From positions 62,001-126,000 of the forward strand of contig NZ_JACHXU010000021.1 in assembly GCF_014192335.1 (NCBI RefSeq): a DNA stretch of 64,000 bases, read 5' to 3'. The position numbers were made by a program, and so were the translations under genes. The notes beneath the pieces are model-generated. The model was not told the origin of the DNA. It searched no databases and saw only the letters and a program-made list of their open reading frames with translations. Positions 46,892 to 55,715 of the stretch are shown here, one piece after another (the stretch's first letter is position 1; each line of letters starts with the position of its first letter). The DNA comes from Aporhodopirellula rubra. Lineage in GTDB: Bacteria; Planctomycetota; Planctomycetia; Pirellulales; Pirellulaceae.

Positions 46892-47074
46892 TCAGTACTT
46901 CGGCGGACCTGACTGCTGCTTCGCAGCTTCCTGTTGAGCCTTGAGTTCATCTGGTGAAGCTTGGTAAGGAGCGTAGTCATTCGGGTCTGCAACCATTTCG
47001 GGCTTGCTTTCGCCGCACCCGACCAAAATGGCGGTGGAGAGCAACAGCAGCAGGCCAAGGGCGTTGAGTTTCAT
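46892..47074 (-). CDS. Small lipoprotein
   Basis: 60 residues. Signal peptide MKLNALGLLLLLSTAILVGC with the lipobox ILVGC and acylated C20; the mature 40 residues are hydrophilic and rich in E, K, Q and P (DPNDYAPYQASPDELKAQQE, AAKQQSGPPKY). ATG 47074 is chosen over longer frames because it starts the signal. No family known; many planctomycete DUF1559 genes are followed by such short lipoproteins. Confidence 0.78.
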   Translation of the reverse strand: MKLNALGLLLLLSTAILVGCGESKPEMVADPNDYAPYQASPDELKAQQEAAKQQSGPPKY

Positions 47075-47210
47075 CGAAGGTTGATCCATAGGTGAGGGTG
47101 ATTTAAGAAATGTCGTCGGGCGGACAGAGCTCAGCGCGAAATGGCGACCGAGGTGGCGCGAATTGACCATCAGCGATGGACATTTAGCCGGTCGATCGTG
47201 AAGCCGAAAT

Positions 47211-47267
47211 GATGGGCAGGCTGCTGGCCTGCCCATCAGCAATGCAGAGGCAGGCTAAAAGCCTGCC
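47211..47267. repeat. Pair of GGCAGGC hairpins
   Basis: GATGGGCAGGC/GCCTGCCCATC (47211-47221 and 47227-47237) form an 11-base perfect stem with a five-base loop; 12 bases on, GGCAGGCT/AGCCTGCC (47249-47256 and 47260-47267) form an 8-base stem with an AAA loop. The two share the GGCAGGC core. They lie between the DUF1559 gene and the lipoprotein gene and could end or attenuate the transcript. Looks like a planctomycete REP doublet. Confidence 0.8.
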
Positions 47268-47308
47268 CTGCGATCACGGCTACGCGAAAAGCAAGTGGCA
47301 GCGGGCCA

Positions 47309-48556
47309 CTAGAGTTCTTCTTCGATCGTTTCCTTGGAAGCCCGCGTGCCCAAGGCACCCCAGAGCCCGTAGGGACTTTGCGAACCAGGGCGAGGATCCG
47401 GAGCAACGTTGGACAGGCGAACCGGAGTCGCTTGTCGGTTTCCCGATTCAATCGAGTCGGTCACGAACTTGACGGCACCGTCGGCCATCAAGATGTGAAC
47501 GCCGCCTTGGTGCCGACTGCTCGGGGGCAGCGTTCCGTCGTCGCGGTGCGGACGCCAATCACCATTATCGTCGTGACAGGCGGCTTCGTTGGGCGGCAAA
47601 ATCGTGTTGAAGCCGGAGTACAAGCCGTAACCGCTTGCCCAGCGATAGCCGCGTCCATAGCGAAGAGTCCAAGAGTCGGAATCCTTTGCATTCACGTTCG
47701 TCGTAGCACGCCAGAACAAAGGCCGTTCTGGATCTCGCTCGCTTTGGCAGGCCTCGGGGTTCGTATACGCACCGGTAACCTTACCTGGATTGGTGCGAAC
47801 GTCTCGGTCACCGAGGTCAGTCGCAATCTCACCAGCGACGACGGTGTTGGCAAGCCCGTCTAAAATGTCCCGGAACCCAGTTTGCGAACGAGCAATGAAG
47901 GCACCGCGGCAAGCAGCTCGGCCCTCTTGCGCCGAATCCGAATCCTCCACAGTGAGGCTCCACCAAGCGCGGGTGCCTCTGTTTAAACGCTCGATCGAAT
48001 CTCCCATGCAAGCGGCATAATTTGTCCGCCCTTGAGCTGGCACACCACGCCCCGGATCGCTGGGGCAGCGAAGGGTCGGCAGCTCGGTAATCCAAGGTGC
48101 GTAGAACCAACCGCGGCGTTCATTGGAACCTTCGTCGACATCATGGGAGGGACCAAAGGGCTGCCAAGGTCCACCGGGACGTAACGAACCATCGGGCATC
48201 GAAACCAGTGGGTTGCTAATCTGTTCCCAGATTGCTTGCTGTTCCAGGAAAGGTAGGATCCCGACCAGGAAGCTGTTTTGCATCTGGTTGGTGTCAACTC
48301 GAGGGTCGTGCTCAGGCACGTTGGGTTCCGCTGGACCACTCATGTGCTGCGGCATCTTGTTGTAAGCCGCGTGGTAATTGTGGATCCCCAAGCCGATCTG
48401 TTTGAAGTTGTTACTGCAGCTCATGCGACGGGCTGCTTCGCGAGCCGCCTGGACGGCGGGGAGCAACAGCCCCACAAGAACTCCGATGATCGCAATCACC
48501 ACTAAGAGTTCGACGAGAGTAAATGCAGCTCGGTGCTGCCGACGCAAGAAAAACAT
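47309..48556 (-). CDS. DUF1559 family protein with type IV pilin-like N-terminus
   Basis: 415 residues. The N-terminal RAAFTLVELLVVIAIIGVLV is a prepilin methylation/cleavage site and hydrophobic helix, as in type IV pseudopilins, followed by the planctomycete sequence AREAARRMSCSNNFKQIGLG. The DUF1559 (SBP_bac_10) domain fills the rest and ends with HILMADGAVKFVTDSIES, the H-x-DG motif of the family. ATG 48556 (MFFLRR) is preferred over 48577 because GAGGTG lies about eight bases before it. These proteins are abundant in Planctomycetes, exported via the pseudopilin path, with unclear function. Confidence 0.9.
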   Translation of the reverse strand: MFFLRRQHRAAFTLVELLVVIAIIGVLVGLLLPAVQAAREAARRMSCSNNFKQIGLGIHNYHAAYNKMPQHMSGPAEPNVPEHDPRVDTNQMQNSFLVGILPFLEQQAIWEQISNPLVSMPDGSLRPGGPWQPFGPSHDVDEGSNERRGWFYAPWITELPTLRCPSDPGRGVPAQGRTNYAACMGDSIERLNRGTRAWWSLTVEDSDSAQEGRAACRGAFIARSQTGFRDILDGLANTVVAGEIATDLGDRDVRTNPGKVTGAYTNPEACQSERDPERPLFWRATTNVNAKDSDSWTLRYGRGYRWASGYGLYSGFNTILPPNEAACHDDNGDWRPHRDDGTLPPSSRHQGGVHILMADGAVKFVTDSIESGNRQATPVRLSNVAPDPRPGSQSPYGLWGALGTRASKETIEEEL

Positions 48557-48743
48557 GTTTCCACACCTCAGAATCAAAATGGACAGAACACAACACGGGC
48601 GTCATCGACGACCTTCTGACCAATAGTAGTGTGGATCATAAAGTTGTAAAGTACGCTTTCACGTAAAACGCCTACGATTCCTTGTCATTCGTATTTGGTG
48701 TCAATTTTGACACTTCTTGCTAATCTCCACCATGTTTGGTTAT
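48557..48743. promoter_or_regulatory. Gap with 16-base perfect palindrome
   Basis: GTGTCAATTTTGACAC at 48698-48713 is a perfect palindrome between the ISL3-like transposase end and the DUF1559 start. It could be an operator for the DUF1559 gene or belong to the insertion-sequence end. The rest of the gap should hold the DUF1559 promoter. Confidence 0.5.
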
Positions 48744-50053
48744 TCAACCTGCGGTTGGAGCCGGGATTTCCTTGCGTTTCATCCAGTTTTGAAACTGTAG
48801 CAGGATATGACGAACGATCGTTCGTCGTCGTCGCCATTTATACCGCACCTTCTCCAGGTAGCGAAGCACTCGGTTGCATCGCTCAACATGATTGTTCGTT
48901 CGTACTTTGCTGCGTACCGAAACAGGATGATCGAGATAGCTCAACAGCTTGACCATGTTCTCCTTCCGGAGAACCTCAAGTGATTTGGCTAAATGCTCGT
49001 TGGCCAGATAAGATCGGTTACGTCTCATGCGTCGCCAAATCTTCCAGGCCTGATCTTGGCTGCGACGCACCGCGAAGAGTTCGTGCAAATCGACGACGAA
49101 TCGACGAAGCACTCCGAGCTCCGGTGACAGTTCGAGCAATTCAGTCAAGGTCGATTTGTCTTGGGAGGTTAAGTTCGAGTTCTTGGTCACAATCAAGTGC
49201 CTTCGCCGAAACAGTCGATCGGCTTGGTCTCGCTGCTCCTTGAGCTTCTTAGCTCTCGCACGCTGGCGTCGACTTGGGCGACCTCGGCCCTTTTTGATTC
49301 GTTTGGGCTTGATCGCCCGCCTGACTTCACGAACCGCGTCCAAAACGTGATCATTGACTTCCGAGATGACGTGGAACACGCAGAGTTGATGGTCGGCATC
49401 GGACCAGACTTCAGCGATCGTTTTGGGATACAACGGCGAACGATCTGAGATTACCGTTTCAGGTGAAAACCCATGGTTTTTCAGGTTTCGTAAGAACCTC
49501 AGCATGTGCGCCGCATCGTTCTTGGACACCAACGCACAGGCAATCGGGTTGTCAGAAACCGGATCGCTGGCGAGCAACACGACTCGATGTCCAAGGTGGA
49601 TTTCGTCAACACAAAGCGAGCCGGAAAAGTCGCTTAGAACCTTGGCACGAAACTCAGCCCCATCAAATTTGCGAATAGCGTAATCCAAACAATCATAGAG
49701 AAACCCGGTAGACAACGTGAGCAAGAAGTCTCGCCGCATCGCCTCAGCGACAGCTGTCGTGTTGAGCTTATCGACCAAGATTCGATCAATGACAGCCTGC
49801 CGTACTTTGTTGTCGTACCTGGCCTTTGGTTCGATGTCCTGCGGGGAAGTGCTGAAAGTCTTGCAGCAGCGACAGTTCGCAGCGTACTCGCCGTAATGCA
49901 CTACCCTCCAGAGTTCCTCCTGAAATGCTATCGACCGAACGCGGCGAATTCGAATTCGCTTGCGTCGTCCGAGCTTTCCACATTTTGGGCAGGCTGCCTT
50001 TCGCGGATGGCAGAATTCTCGTATCGTGCGGACGGGTGTTTTTTAGCATCCAT
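48744..50053 (-). mobile_element. Insertion sequence, ISL3-like DDE transposase with likely frameshift
   Basis: The long frame encodes a zinc finger (CPKCGKLGRRKR, CRCCKTF), a helix-turn-helix region, and a DDE core: CVDEIHLGHRVVLLASDPVS (first D), VISDRSPLYPKTIAEVWSDA (second D), FHVISEVNDHVLD and RTNNHVERCNRVLRYLEKVR (E). It has no usual start before GTG 49901, which would cut off the zinc finger. The ATG at 50053 with AAGGA before it encodes MDAKK, then the frame is lost over an A6 run (plus-strand T6, 50039-50044); adding one A or a -1 slip joins MDAKK to TPVRTIREFCHPRKAACPKC. Terminal repeats and target duplications were not clearly found. Confidence 0.78.
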
Positions 50054-50388
50054 GCCTGGTTCCTTTTTTTGTGTCCTCAGAAAACCCAAATAAAAGCAAT
50101 CAGGTTTTTTTGTGTCTACACCAATGCGATCGCGGTGGAGATTAGCGAGAAGTGTCGAATATTTTCTGTTTTAAGCAAGACTCTAGTGCGAGACGCAAAA
50201 AGTTTTCATCACTTGCGAGCGATGACAATTTCAATTGGTCATTGCTCGACTGTTGAAAGTCCCGTGTGCTCGAATCGCGATCACGGTACACATTGAGACG
50301 ATCCGAAGGCTGAGCCGTCAAGATTCAAAGCACTCGATCAATATTATCAAGCTCTGTGAGAGGGATCGCCGGCAAGCGCCAATTCACT
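50054..50388. other. Gap beside the insertion sequence
   Basis: 335 bases without a gene. AT-rich runs (TTTTTTT, AAAACCC) lie next to the transposase start and could contain its promoter or IS end. The part close to 50388 is the 3' end of the next minus-strand operon. No hairpin with T-run was found. Confidence 0.4.
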
Positions 50389-51117
50389 TCAAGGACCTAG
50401 TTGGTTGGTGAGAAGACGCTTCGGAATGGCCAGGAGATCCACCGCGATGTCCGCGAAGATGGCGCGACCCTTCGTCAGCCAAGCGGCTGCGAATGACCAA
50501 ACCGCGACCCATTCCATCCAAAACAGAAAGTTGTATTCGTTGAGCCACGACTTCCACTGAGACGATGCAATAAATAAGTAAGCACCCATGGACATCATGG
50601 CGGTCAAGATCACAAGACCGCTGATTCGATAGATCAAGTTCCGCTCGGCGAGATGTGGCGCAGGTTCACTCTTAGTATCCCGATCACTGGGGAAGTGATA
50701 CAGCGAGTAAAACGCGAGCGTCAGAAAGAATGCTCCGCCGCTGAGCGTGTGCAGGTAGCCAATCACCGATTTTTGAATCAAGGGATCACTGTTCGCGTCG
50801 AGCGGGAACAAGGCAACCCCGATGGCGGATAGACAACCCAGGTTTGCGGTCCAGCTCTCGATCCAGTCGTAACCTCGATAGCACAACAAGAAAATCCCAA
50901 TGCCGCACATCGAGCCGACAAATACGTCTCGCAATGCCGTGTGATAGTAGCTGCTAATGTTGTCTTGAAACGGGATATCAAATATCAGCCAACCCAGCGG
51001 ACCTAAGATGACCGGCAGTAGCAACCCGATCATTCCCACACCGCGTCGGACGGCGAGATAGGAGACGACGAGCGTTCGTGTGCTATCGCTAAATTGTTCA
51101 ATCATGGCCAGTTTCAT
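50389..51117 (-). CDS. Integral membrane protein, about seven helices
   Basis: 242 residues. Hydrophobic segments include VGMIGLLLPVILGPLGWLIF, VFVGSMCGIGIFLLCYRGYD, NLGCLSAIGVALFPLDANSD, LHTLSGGAFFLTLAFYSLYH, LVILTAMMSMGAYLFIASSQ and FWMEWVAVWSFAAAWLTKG. The SSYYHTALRDVFVGSMCGIG motif recurs in uncharacterised bacterial membrane proteins (DUF998-like). The start ATG overlaps the stop of the EEP gene by four bases (ATGA at 51114-51117), so the two are translated together. Function unknown. Confidence 0.78.
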   Translation of the reverse strand: MKLAMIEQFSDSTRTLVVSYLAVRRGVGMIGLLLPVILGPLGWLIFDIPFQDNISSYYHTALRDVFVGSMCGIGIFLLCYRGYDWIESWTANLGCLSAIGVALFPLDANSDPLIQKSVIGYLHTLSGGAFFLTLAFYSLYHFPSDRDTKSEPAPHLAERNLIYRISGLVILTAMMSMGAYLFIASSQWKSWLNEYNFLFWMEWVAVWSFAAAWLTKGRAIFADIAVDLLAIPKRLLTNQLGP

Positions 51118-52178
51118 ACCCTCGAAGTTAGCTCGGCCGCCTCTTCCTTATCAGTTTCGCGTCTCTCGAGAGGCTCTTGCTCCGTCTTCCTCGCTGGCTC
51201 GCATTGCAGGTCTAGCAACATCGGAAAATGATCGGATCCGACCCAACCAAGCCGTTCGATCCGTCGCAGCGTGAAGTGACGGGAGTGAAACACGTGGTCA
51301 AGCGGAAATCGCATCCACCAGTGCTTGGCATTGAACGAGTTGAAAAAACCACGGCCTCGACGTGGATCCAGCATTCCACTGAGACGCAGAAAAAGACGCG
51401 ACGTCGACGACCAAGCAACGTCGTTCAAGTCGCCACCAATCAGCGCGGGACGATGCTCAGCTTCCAAATCACGTCCGTACAGAATCAATTCTGCATCGCG
51501 AGCAGCGGAGTCGTTATCGCGAATCGGTTCGGGTGGTCTCGGATGAACCGCCAACACTCGAATTCTCTCGCCCGATGGCATCTCGACCTCCGCATCTATC
51601 GAAGGCACGTCGTCGGTGACTCGGAAACGAATTTCGCTCTGGACGATCGGAAACTTCGACAACAAAAGCATTCCGTACCAATTGTCTTGAGGAAACGCGA
51701 TCTGATGGGAATAACGCTTGCGGAATGGCTCGATTGCATTCATCCAGCGATCATCCACTTCCAACACAATCGCCAAGTCGGGGTCCGCATCGGCAATCGT
51801 CTTCATCCACAGGTCGTGCTGCGTATTTTCCAATTCGACGTTGGAGATGACGACGCATAATCGGCGGTCGTCATCGAAAGTCTCCGCTAACTTTGTCTGT
51901 GGCGAAACCAGCGGTGTGTAAGGTGTGATGCCATAAGCAAGCCATCCAAGAATCAAGACGGTGAGTAATCCAACCGTCCAATTCAAGATCGTACTCGAGT
52001 CATGAAATCGAGCCGCTAGGAAGTAGGCGCCGGCAGCGACGACCGTGATCACCGCTAGCTGCACGTGGGGAAAATCCCACGCACGTATCAGCCAATGAGG
52101 ATGGTTGCTGATCGTCGATAACGATCCGGCCGCAATGACGACTAGCAGAGTAACGGTAAATATAGAGAACGGAAACAC
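51114..52178 (-). CDS. Membrane-anchored endonuclease/exonuclease/phosphatase-family protein
   Basis: 354 residues. N-terminal 90 residues contain three hydrophobic segments (FSIFTVTLLVVIAAGSLSTI, LAVITVVAAGAYFLAARFHD, WTVGLLTVLILGWLAYGI). The rest is an EEP fold: VVISNVELENTQHDLWMKTI (N), LAIVLEVDDRWMNAI (E), LLLSKFPIV, LIGGDLNDVAWSSTSRLFLR (D, N) and the terminal GSDHFPMLLDLQCE (D-H). YafD/UPF0294-like proteins share this shape. Catalytic site faces the periplasm or cytosol; predicted metal-dependent phosphodiesterase with unknown substrate. Operon with the next membrane protein. Confidence 0.87.
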   Translation of the reverse strand: MFPFSIFTVTLLVVIAAGSLSTISNHPHWLIRAWDFPHVQLAVITVVAAGAYFLAARFHDSSTILNWTVGLLTVLILGWLAYGITPYTPLVSPQTKLAETFDDDRRLCVVISNVELENTQHDLWMKTIADADPDLAIVLEVDDRWMNAIEPFRKRYSHQIAFPQDNWYGMLLLSKFPIVQSEIRFRVTDDVPSIDAEVEMPSGERIRVLAVHPRPPEPIRDNDSAARDAELILYGRDLEAEHRPALIGGDLNDVAWSSTSRLFLRLSGMLDPRRGRGFFNSFNAKHWWMRFPLDHVFHSRHFTLRRIERLGWVGSDHFPMLLDLQCEPARKTEQEPLERRETDKEEAAELTSRV

Positions 52179-52426
52179 GGTGCAGACCTATCATGCGTCG
52201 TTTCGATAGCTGCCCAGGCAGATGCCGGGCGGGATGCCTCCTATTCGGTATTCCCATCGCGTCAACAATAAGTGCGATAGTCTTCCAGTCTGTCAGTCTG
52301 TTAGGTACCAAACGACAGGCTGGAAGTCTCTCCCACGTCGTCGACCTCGGCAGCTATTGTTTACGCAATGCGTACAGCAACGAAGGCCGCGTTAATTTGG
52401 CCGCTGATAGGACTTTCCGACCGGAT
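52179..52426. other. Gap between EEP gene and envelope-stress operon
   Basis: 248 bases without a gene. An imperfect hairpin TTCCAGTCTGTC/GACAGGCTGGAA spans about 52283-52326. It could end the envelope-stress operon transcript. Confidence 0.45.
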
Positions 52427-52696
52427 TCACGGTTTCAGTTTCCAACCGACCAAGACTCCTAGGCCGAAACACCAGCACGCGGCGACATCGGGTTTTTCCC
52501 GAGCATATTCTTTCATCAACGTCAGCAGATCTTTGGCAGGTTCCGAAACGTAGTGCTTAGCCGCGACTTGACCTTGCTGGGCAGCGTAAGTGGCAGCGCG
52601 TTCAGCCGTTACCCTCGCCGTGTCGCCGATGGTGTCGAGCGTTGACGGCGAAGATGAGACATGACCAGACTGTGTGACGGGTGTAGTAGCAGACAT
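52427..52696 (-). CDS. DUF883-like membrane-anchored small protein
   Basis: 89 residues. Ala/Gln-rich helix (about 20-70, TARVTAERAATYAAQQGQVA) and a hydrophobic C-terminal helix (PDVAACWCFGLGVLVGWKLK), the ElaB/DUF883 layout. Last gene of the operon, six bases after the holin-like gene. In enterobacteria such proteins sit on the inner membrane and bind stationary-phase ribosomes; here that is inference. Confidence 0.65.
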   Translation of the reverse strand: MSATTPVTQSGHVSSSPSTLDTIGDTARVTAERAATYAAQQGQVAAKHYVSEPAKDLLTLMKEYAREKPDVAACWCFGLGVLVGWKLKP

Positions 52697-52702
52697 GGGA
52701 AT

Positions 52703-53221
52703 TTACCTTCGTGCAGGAATGGGAGAGGAAGCTGTCGAGGTTGCACGTTGCACTCGACTGTTCGTTTCGACGGTGTCAGGGAAAGACTCGGAACGCAGTT
52801 GGTTGCGGGCCGATGTGTCAGGAGAAATGATCGTTGCCTTGATCCAACGAAGATTTTCGACGAATTCGGACTTGGTTTCCGCGAGAGCGGACGAAGCAGC
52901 ACGCAACATCGAAGATGCGATCCCCGCCAAAGCGACGATCACCACCATCGTCACAGCGCAAACGATCAGAAGTGACCAACCGACCGTGATCTCGGCTTGC
53001 TCGTGCAAGATAAACCCCAGGGCGATCATCAACACCGTGATCATCGACGCCCCAAGCGTCGCTGCTGTGCCGCCGAGCGCGAGCGCTGAGATCGCTTTGC
53101 GTCTCGCCTCCTGGGAGTCGACGGAGAGCAGCTCGAGTTGTAGCTCGAACAAGTCGAAACAATCGCGAATGACTTGACGAAATCCGTTTTGGATATTGGA
53201 GTCGCTCATCGGTTCAACCAT
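52703..53221 (-). CDS. Phage holin-like (Phage_holin_3_6) membrane protein
   Basis: 172 residues. An amphipathic N-terminal helix (DCFDLFELQLELLSVDSQEA) precedes two transmembrane helices (SALALGGTAATLGASMITVL, ITVGWSLLIVCAVTMVVIVA) and a charged tail. This is the actinobacterial holin-X family pattern, common in stress-envelope gene clusters and usually not a real phage lysis gene. ATG 53221 overlaps the upstream stop by eight bases; ATG 53209 is an alternative. It is in the middle of the operon. Confidence 0.72.
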   Translation of the reverse strand: MVEPMSDSNIQNGFRQVIRDCFDLFELQLELLSVDSQEARRKAISALALGGTAATLGASMITVLMIALGFILHEQAEITVGWSLLIVCAVTMVVIVALAGIASSMLRAASSALAETKSEFVENLRWIKATIISPDTSARNQLRSESFPDTVETNSRVQRATSTASSPIPARR

Positions 53222-53441
53222 TCCACTTTCGTTTAACGAACCAACCGATCGCGATGCCGATGACAGCCGATGTGGTCACGGCGACAACCGGGTACCGTCC
53301 GATGACGCTGGCGATACGATCGTCTGAGGCCATCCCGGTGGGTAATGACATTGGCGTACTTCGGTGCATCGAAGTTCGATGCACGTCCATCTGGCGATGC
53401 AGTGACACTGGTTCACGAAATTTTTCGATCGGGGCAATCAT
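53214..53441 (-). CDS. Small membrane-anchored protein
   Basis: 75 residues: hydrophilic N-terminal half, then one helix YPVVAVTTSAVIGIAIGWFV and the basic end KRKWNG. It overlaps its neighbours at both ends (four bases with the gene before, eight with the gene after). Not identified; it resembles DUF883/DUF3618 anchors in having a short cytosolic region and a C-terminal membrane helix. Confidence 0.65.
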   Translation of the reverse strand: MIAPIEKFREPVSLHRQMDVHRTSMHRSTPMSLPTGMASDDRIASVIGRYPVVAVTTSAVIGIAIGWFVKRKWNG

Positions 53442-53893
53442 GAGAACGCCTCATTGGTTGAGTGAACGTCAACCGGCGTCGGCGAGTGAGCTTCTGTCGC
53501 AGTTGAGGGTCTACTCGCCGATCGCATGAACGATTGCGACAAATGTTGTGTCAACATCGAAGTGCCGGATTTCATAGCCATGGTCGCTGCGGCCGCGACC
53601 AACCCGCTCAGCAAGCCTCGCTTTGCAGCTTTGGTTTCCGCTGTCGAGCTGCCATCAACATTCCTAACAATCACTTCCGAGCTCTTTCGCGACTGCGGAA
53701 CCAACATGTAACCCGCGATAGCGACAGCGGCCATGATGGCAACGGGATGTTGCCGAAACTGGTACTTCCAATCGGTCATCTGACGAACCTGTTGCCGAGC
53801 CATGTCGACGTCGTACGGCAGTTCGCTGCGAATCTGCTGCATTCGAGCTCGAATTGCCTCGGATTGTTTACGTGTGGCGAGTGTGTTGGTCAT
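53438..53893 (-). CDS. DUF3618-like envelope-stress protein
   Basis: 151 residues. N-terminal helical part TRKQSEAIRARMQQIRSELP, then DMARQQVRQMTDWKYQFRQH before the membrane helix PVAIMAAVAIAGYMLVPQ, like DUF3618/ElaB proteins; the C-terminal 70 residues are Ser/Thr/Ala-rich with a weak second hydrophobic stretch LLSGLVAAAATMAMKSG. ATG 53893 is used instead of TTG 53902. It overlaps the next gene as ATGA (53438-53441). Confidence 0.68.
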   Translation of the reverse strand: MTNTLATRKQSEAIRARMQQIRSELPYDVDMARQQVRQMTDWKYQFRQHPVAIMAAVAIAGYMLVPQSRKSSEVIVRNVDGSSTAETKAAKRGLLSGLVAAAATMAMKSGTSMLTQHLSQSFMRSASRPSTATEAHSPTPVDVHSTNEAFS

Positions 53894-53927
53894 CAGTCTC
53901 AAACTCAGGTGGAAAAGATATCTTTGG

Positions 53928-53981
53928 AACCCGACGCCTTCGGCTACGCCTTGCGTGAAGCCTTCACGGCGAGGTCGGGTT
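53928..53981. repeat. REP-like cruciform, AACCCGAC family
   Basis: Outer arms AACCCGAC (53928-53935) and GTCGGGTT (53974-53981) pair perfectly; inside, CGTGAA (53954-53959) pairs with TTCACG (53963-53968). It lies between the CsbD-type gene and the next gene of the operon. Confidence 0.75.
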
Positions 53982-54018
53982 AGACGAGTCGCCGCTTTGG
54001 GACAATTACAACCAGCGA

Positions 54019-54435
54019 CTATCGCCTGCGGCCCATGAAAAACAGAGCGCCAGCGGCGATGCCGAGTCCGAATGCAATGGCGAGCGATTCGGCCGGTTTG
54101 GTGCGAACGGTCTCAGCAACTTTGACGGAGTAATCACCCGTTTGACTGACCACGCGGCGTGCGTTCTGTTGCAGGTAGTGCTTCGCTTCATCAGCGTATC
54201 GCTGTGCAGCTTCGGCGACCTGCGACGCCCATGGGTTATCCGGGCCGAGAACCTTGGTCAGGAATTGCTCAACTTCGCGGCGTGTCGCGCCCGTCTTTTG
54301 CTGGACGACGCCCACGAGTTGCTCTGCCGAACCTTCGGCTCGCATTAGATCGTCATCAGTCAGTTGTCCCCATTGTTCTTTCAATCGCCCGGTGACTTCG
54401 TTCCAGTGACCCTTCAATTCTTCTCGCGTAACCAT
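54019..54435 (-). CDS. CsbD/DUF883-type stress protein
   Basis: 138 residues. The N-terminal segment [20 protein letters not shown] then [20 protein letters not shown] is the CsbD general-stress motif; a long helix with [20 protein letters not shown] follows, and [22 protein letters not shown]-ended is the DUF883/ElaB C-terminal glycine-rich membrane helix. So the protein fuses the two. ATG 54435 follows GGAG by six bases. First gene of a minus-strand operon of five, divergent from the YihY gene. Confidence 0.85.
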   Translation of the reverse strand: MVTREELKGHWNEVTGRLKEQWGQLTDDDLMRAEGSAEQLVGVVQQKTGATRREVEQFLTKVLGPDNPWASQVAEAAQRYADEAKHYLQQNARRVVSQTGDYSVKVAETVRTKPAESLAIAFGLGIAAGALFFMGRRR

Positions 54436-54770
54436 AATGAACTCCAAAGTGTTTGCTGTGTGCCGTGGGACCTAACGAGGGAACACTACTTTGCATTTGA
54501 CGTGCCAAAGCTCCAAGACCCGATAGGAAATGGGACTTTTCGCCAAAACGCGATAGCGATACTGGCCGCTGACGAATCGAATTGGTCGATAAAAGACCAC
54601 TTGTAGAGTTGTGACGGCTCGCGCGAGGGTTCGTAAAACGGCGAACCTTCCAAGCACGTAGCTTAAGGAGAGCTTTGTTCCTTCCCCAGAGCGTAGCCCG
54701 GCGTAGCGAAGGAACAGCAATTGCATCGCCATCGAGTAAGCACTGCTTTTCTCAACTCACAAAGACCTCG
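54436..54770. promoter_or_regulatory. Divergent promoter region with hairpins
   Basis: 335 bases between the divergent CsbD-type and YihY genes. Hairpins: GGTTCG/CGAACC (54628-54633 and 54642-54647) and GTTCCTTC/GAAGGAAC (54677-54684 and 54708-54715), the second only about 55 bases before the YihY start, where it could affect transcription or translation. Promoter boxes could not be fixed by eye. Confidence 0.5.
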
Positions 54771-55709
54771 ATGTTAGCTCTTCGACTTTTACAACAAACG
54801 GTCAGTGGATTCGGTGAGCATCGTTGTGGTACGCTCGCCGCGTCGCTTGCGTACTACACTTTGTTCTCGTTGCCGCCGCTACTTTTCCTACTGGTCTTTA
54901 CACTGACGACGTCGATCGGGTGGTACTACGGCGGCGACGAGGCCGAGGCGAAGGCGTTTACGATGGTCGAGCGACAGATCAGTAACATGATCGGCAATCA
55001 AGCAGCCGAAGACGAGATCGGCAAGATCATGCGAAGCAGTGCGAACGTCGGCGACGGCGGCTGGAAAGCGCTGATCGGCCTCGTTGGAATCTTGTTTGGG
55101 GCGACCGGAGTCGTGGCGTCTCTGCAGAGTTCGCTGAACCTGGTATGGGGAATCAAAGCTGACCCGGAAGTATCGTCCTGGAAGACCTTTGCCACGAAGC
55201 GGCTGCTCTCCTTTGGAATGATCTTGGGGCTTGGCTTCGTGCTGGTCGTTTCTTTCGTCATCAGTGGTGTCTTGGAAAGTCTCACGCAGATGGTCGGGAA
55301 TTCGATCGGCTTCAACGCAGAACTCGGTTCAGCGATCAATCAGCTCGTCTCGTTTCTCGTTATCACGGTGACCTTTGCCGCCATTTTTCGTTTTATGCCA
55401 GACGCGAAAATTCGCTGGCGAGACGTTTGGGTGGGCGCGGCGTTCACTTCGGTTCTCTTCTTGCTCGGGCGACTTGCGCTGTCCATCTACCTGTCATATT
55501 CTGACCCTGGGGAACAACTCGGCGCGGCGGCGGGATCGTTGGCGGTGATCCTGGTGTGGGTGTACTACAGCGCCATGATCGTGTTGCTGGGAGCTGAGTT
55601 CACGAGAGTTTGGGTGACTCACTCCGGGCGGCGACTAACGCCCGAACCAGGTGCGATTCGGTTTGTTGAACAAACGGTCGCCGAGGATGAGCCGAGCGAG
55701 ATCGGGTGA
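54771..55709 (+). CDS. YihY/BrkB family membrane protein
   Basis: 312 residues with about six transmembrane helices. Family motifs: HRCGTLAASLAYYTLFSLPP (start), LLFLLVFTLTTSIGW, GILFGATGVVASLQSSLNLV-type, FGMILGLGFVLVVSFVISGV, and VFLLGRLALSIYLS-type helix followed by GAAAGSLAVILVWVYYSAMI and VLLGAEFTRVW. ATG 54771 is chosen since it starts directly before the conserved N-terminus; upstream frame to 54675 is not conserved-looking. Often misnamed ribonuclease BN; real function unclear. It ends six bases from the convergent hybrid kinase stop. Confidence 0.9.
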   Translation: MLALRLLQQTVSGFGEHRCGTLAASLAYYTLFSLPPLLFLLVFTLTTSIGWYYGGDEAEAKAFTMVERQISNMIGNQAAEDEIGKIMRSSANVGDGGWKALIGLVGILFGATGVVASLQSSLNLVWGIKADPEVSSWKTFATKRLLSFGMILGLGFVLVVSFVISGVLESLTQMVGNSIGFNAELGSAINQLVSFLVITVTFAAIFRFMPDAKIRWRDVWVGAAFTSVLFLLGRLALSIYLSYSDPGEQLGAAAGSLAVILVWVYYSAMIVLLGAEFTRVWVTHSGRRLTPEPGAIRFVEQTVAEDEPSEIG

Positions 55710-55715
55710 GCGTGC

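Noticed and set aside
48744..50053. Exact insertion-sequence ends
   Set aside because: TTGGTGT-like matches near 48695 and about 50118 are too short to be called terminal inverted repeats by eye.
52703..53221. Phage lysis holin and hence a prophage
   Set aside because: No phage genes nearby; the family is common in bacterial stress-envelope operons.
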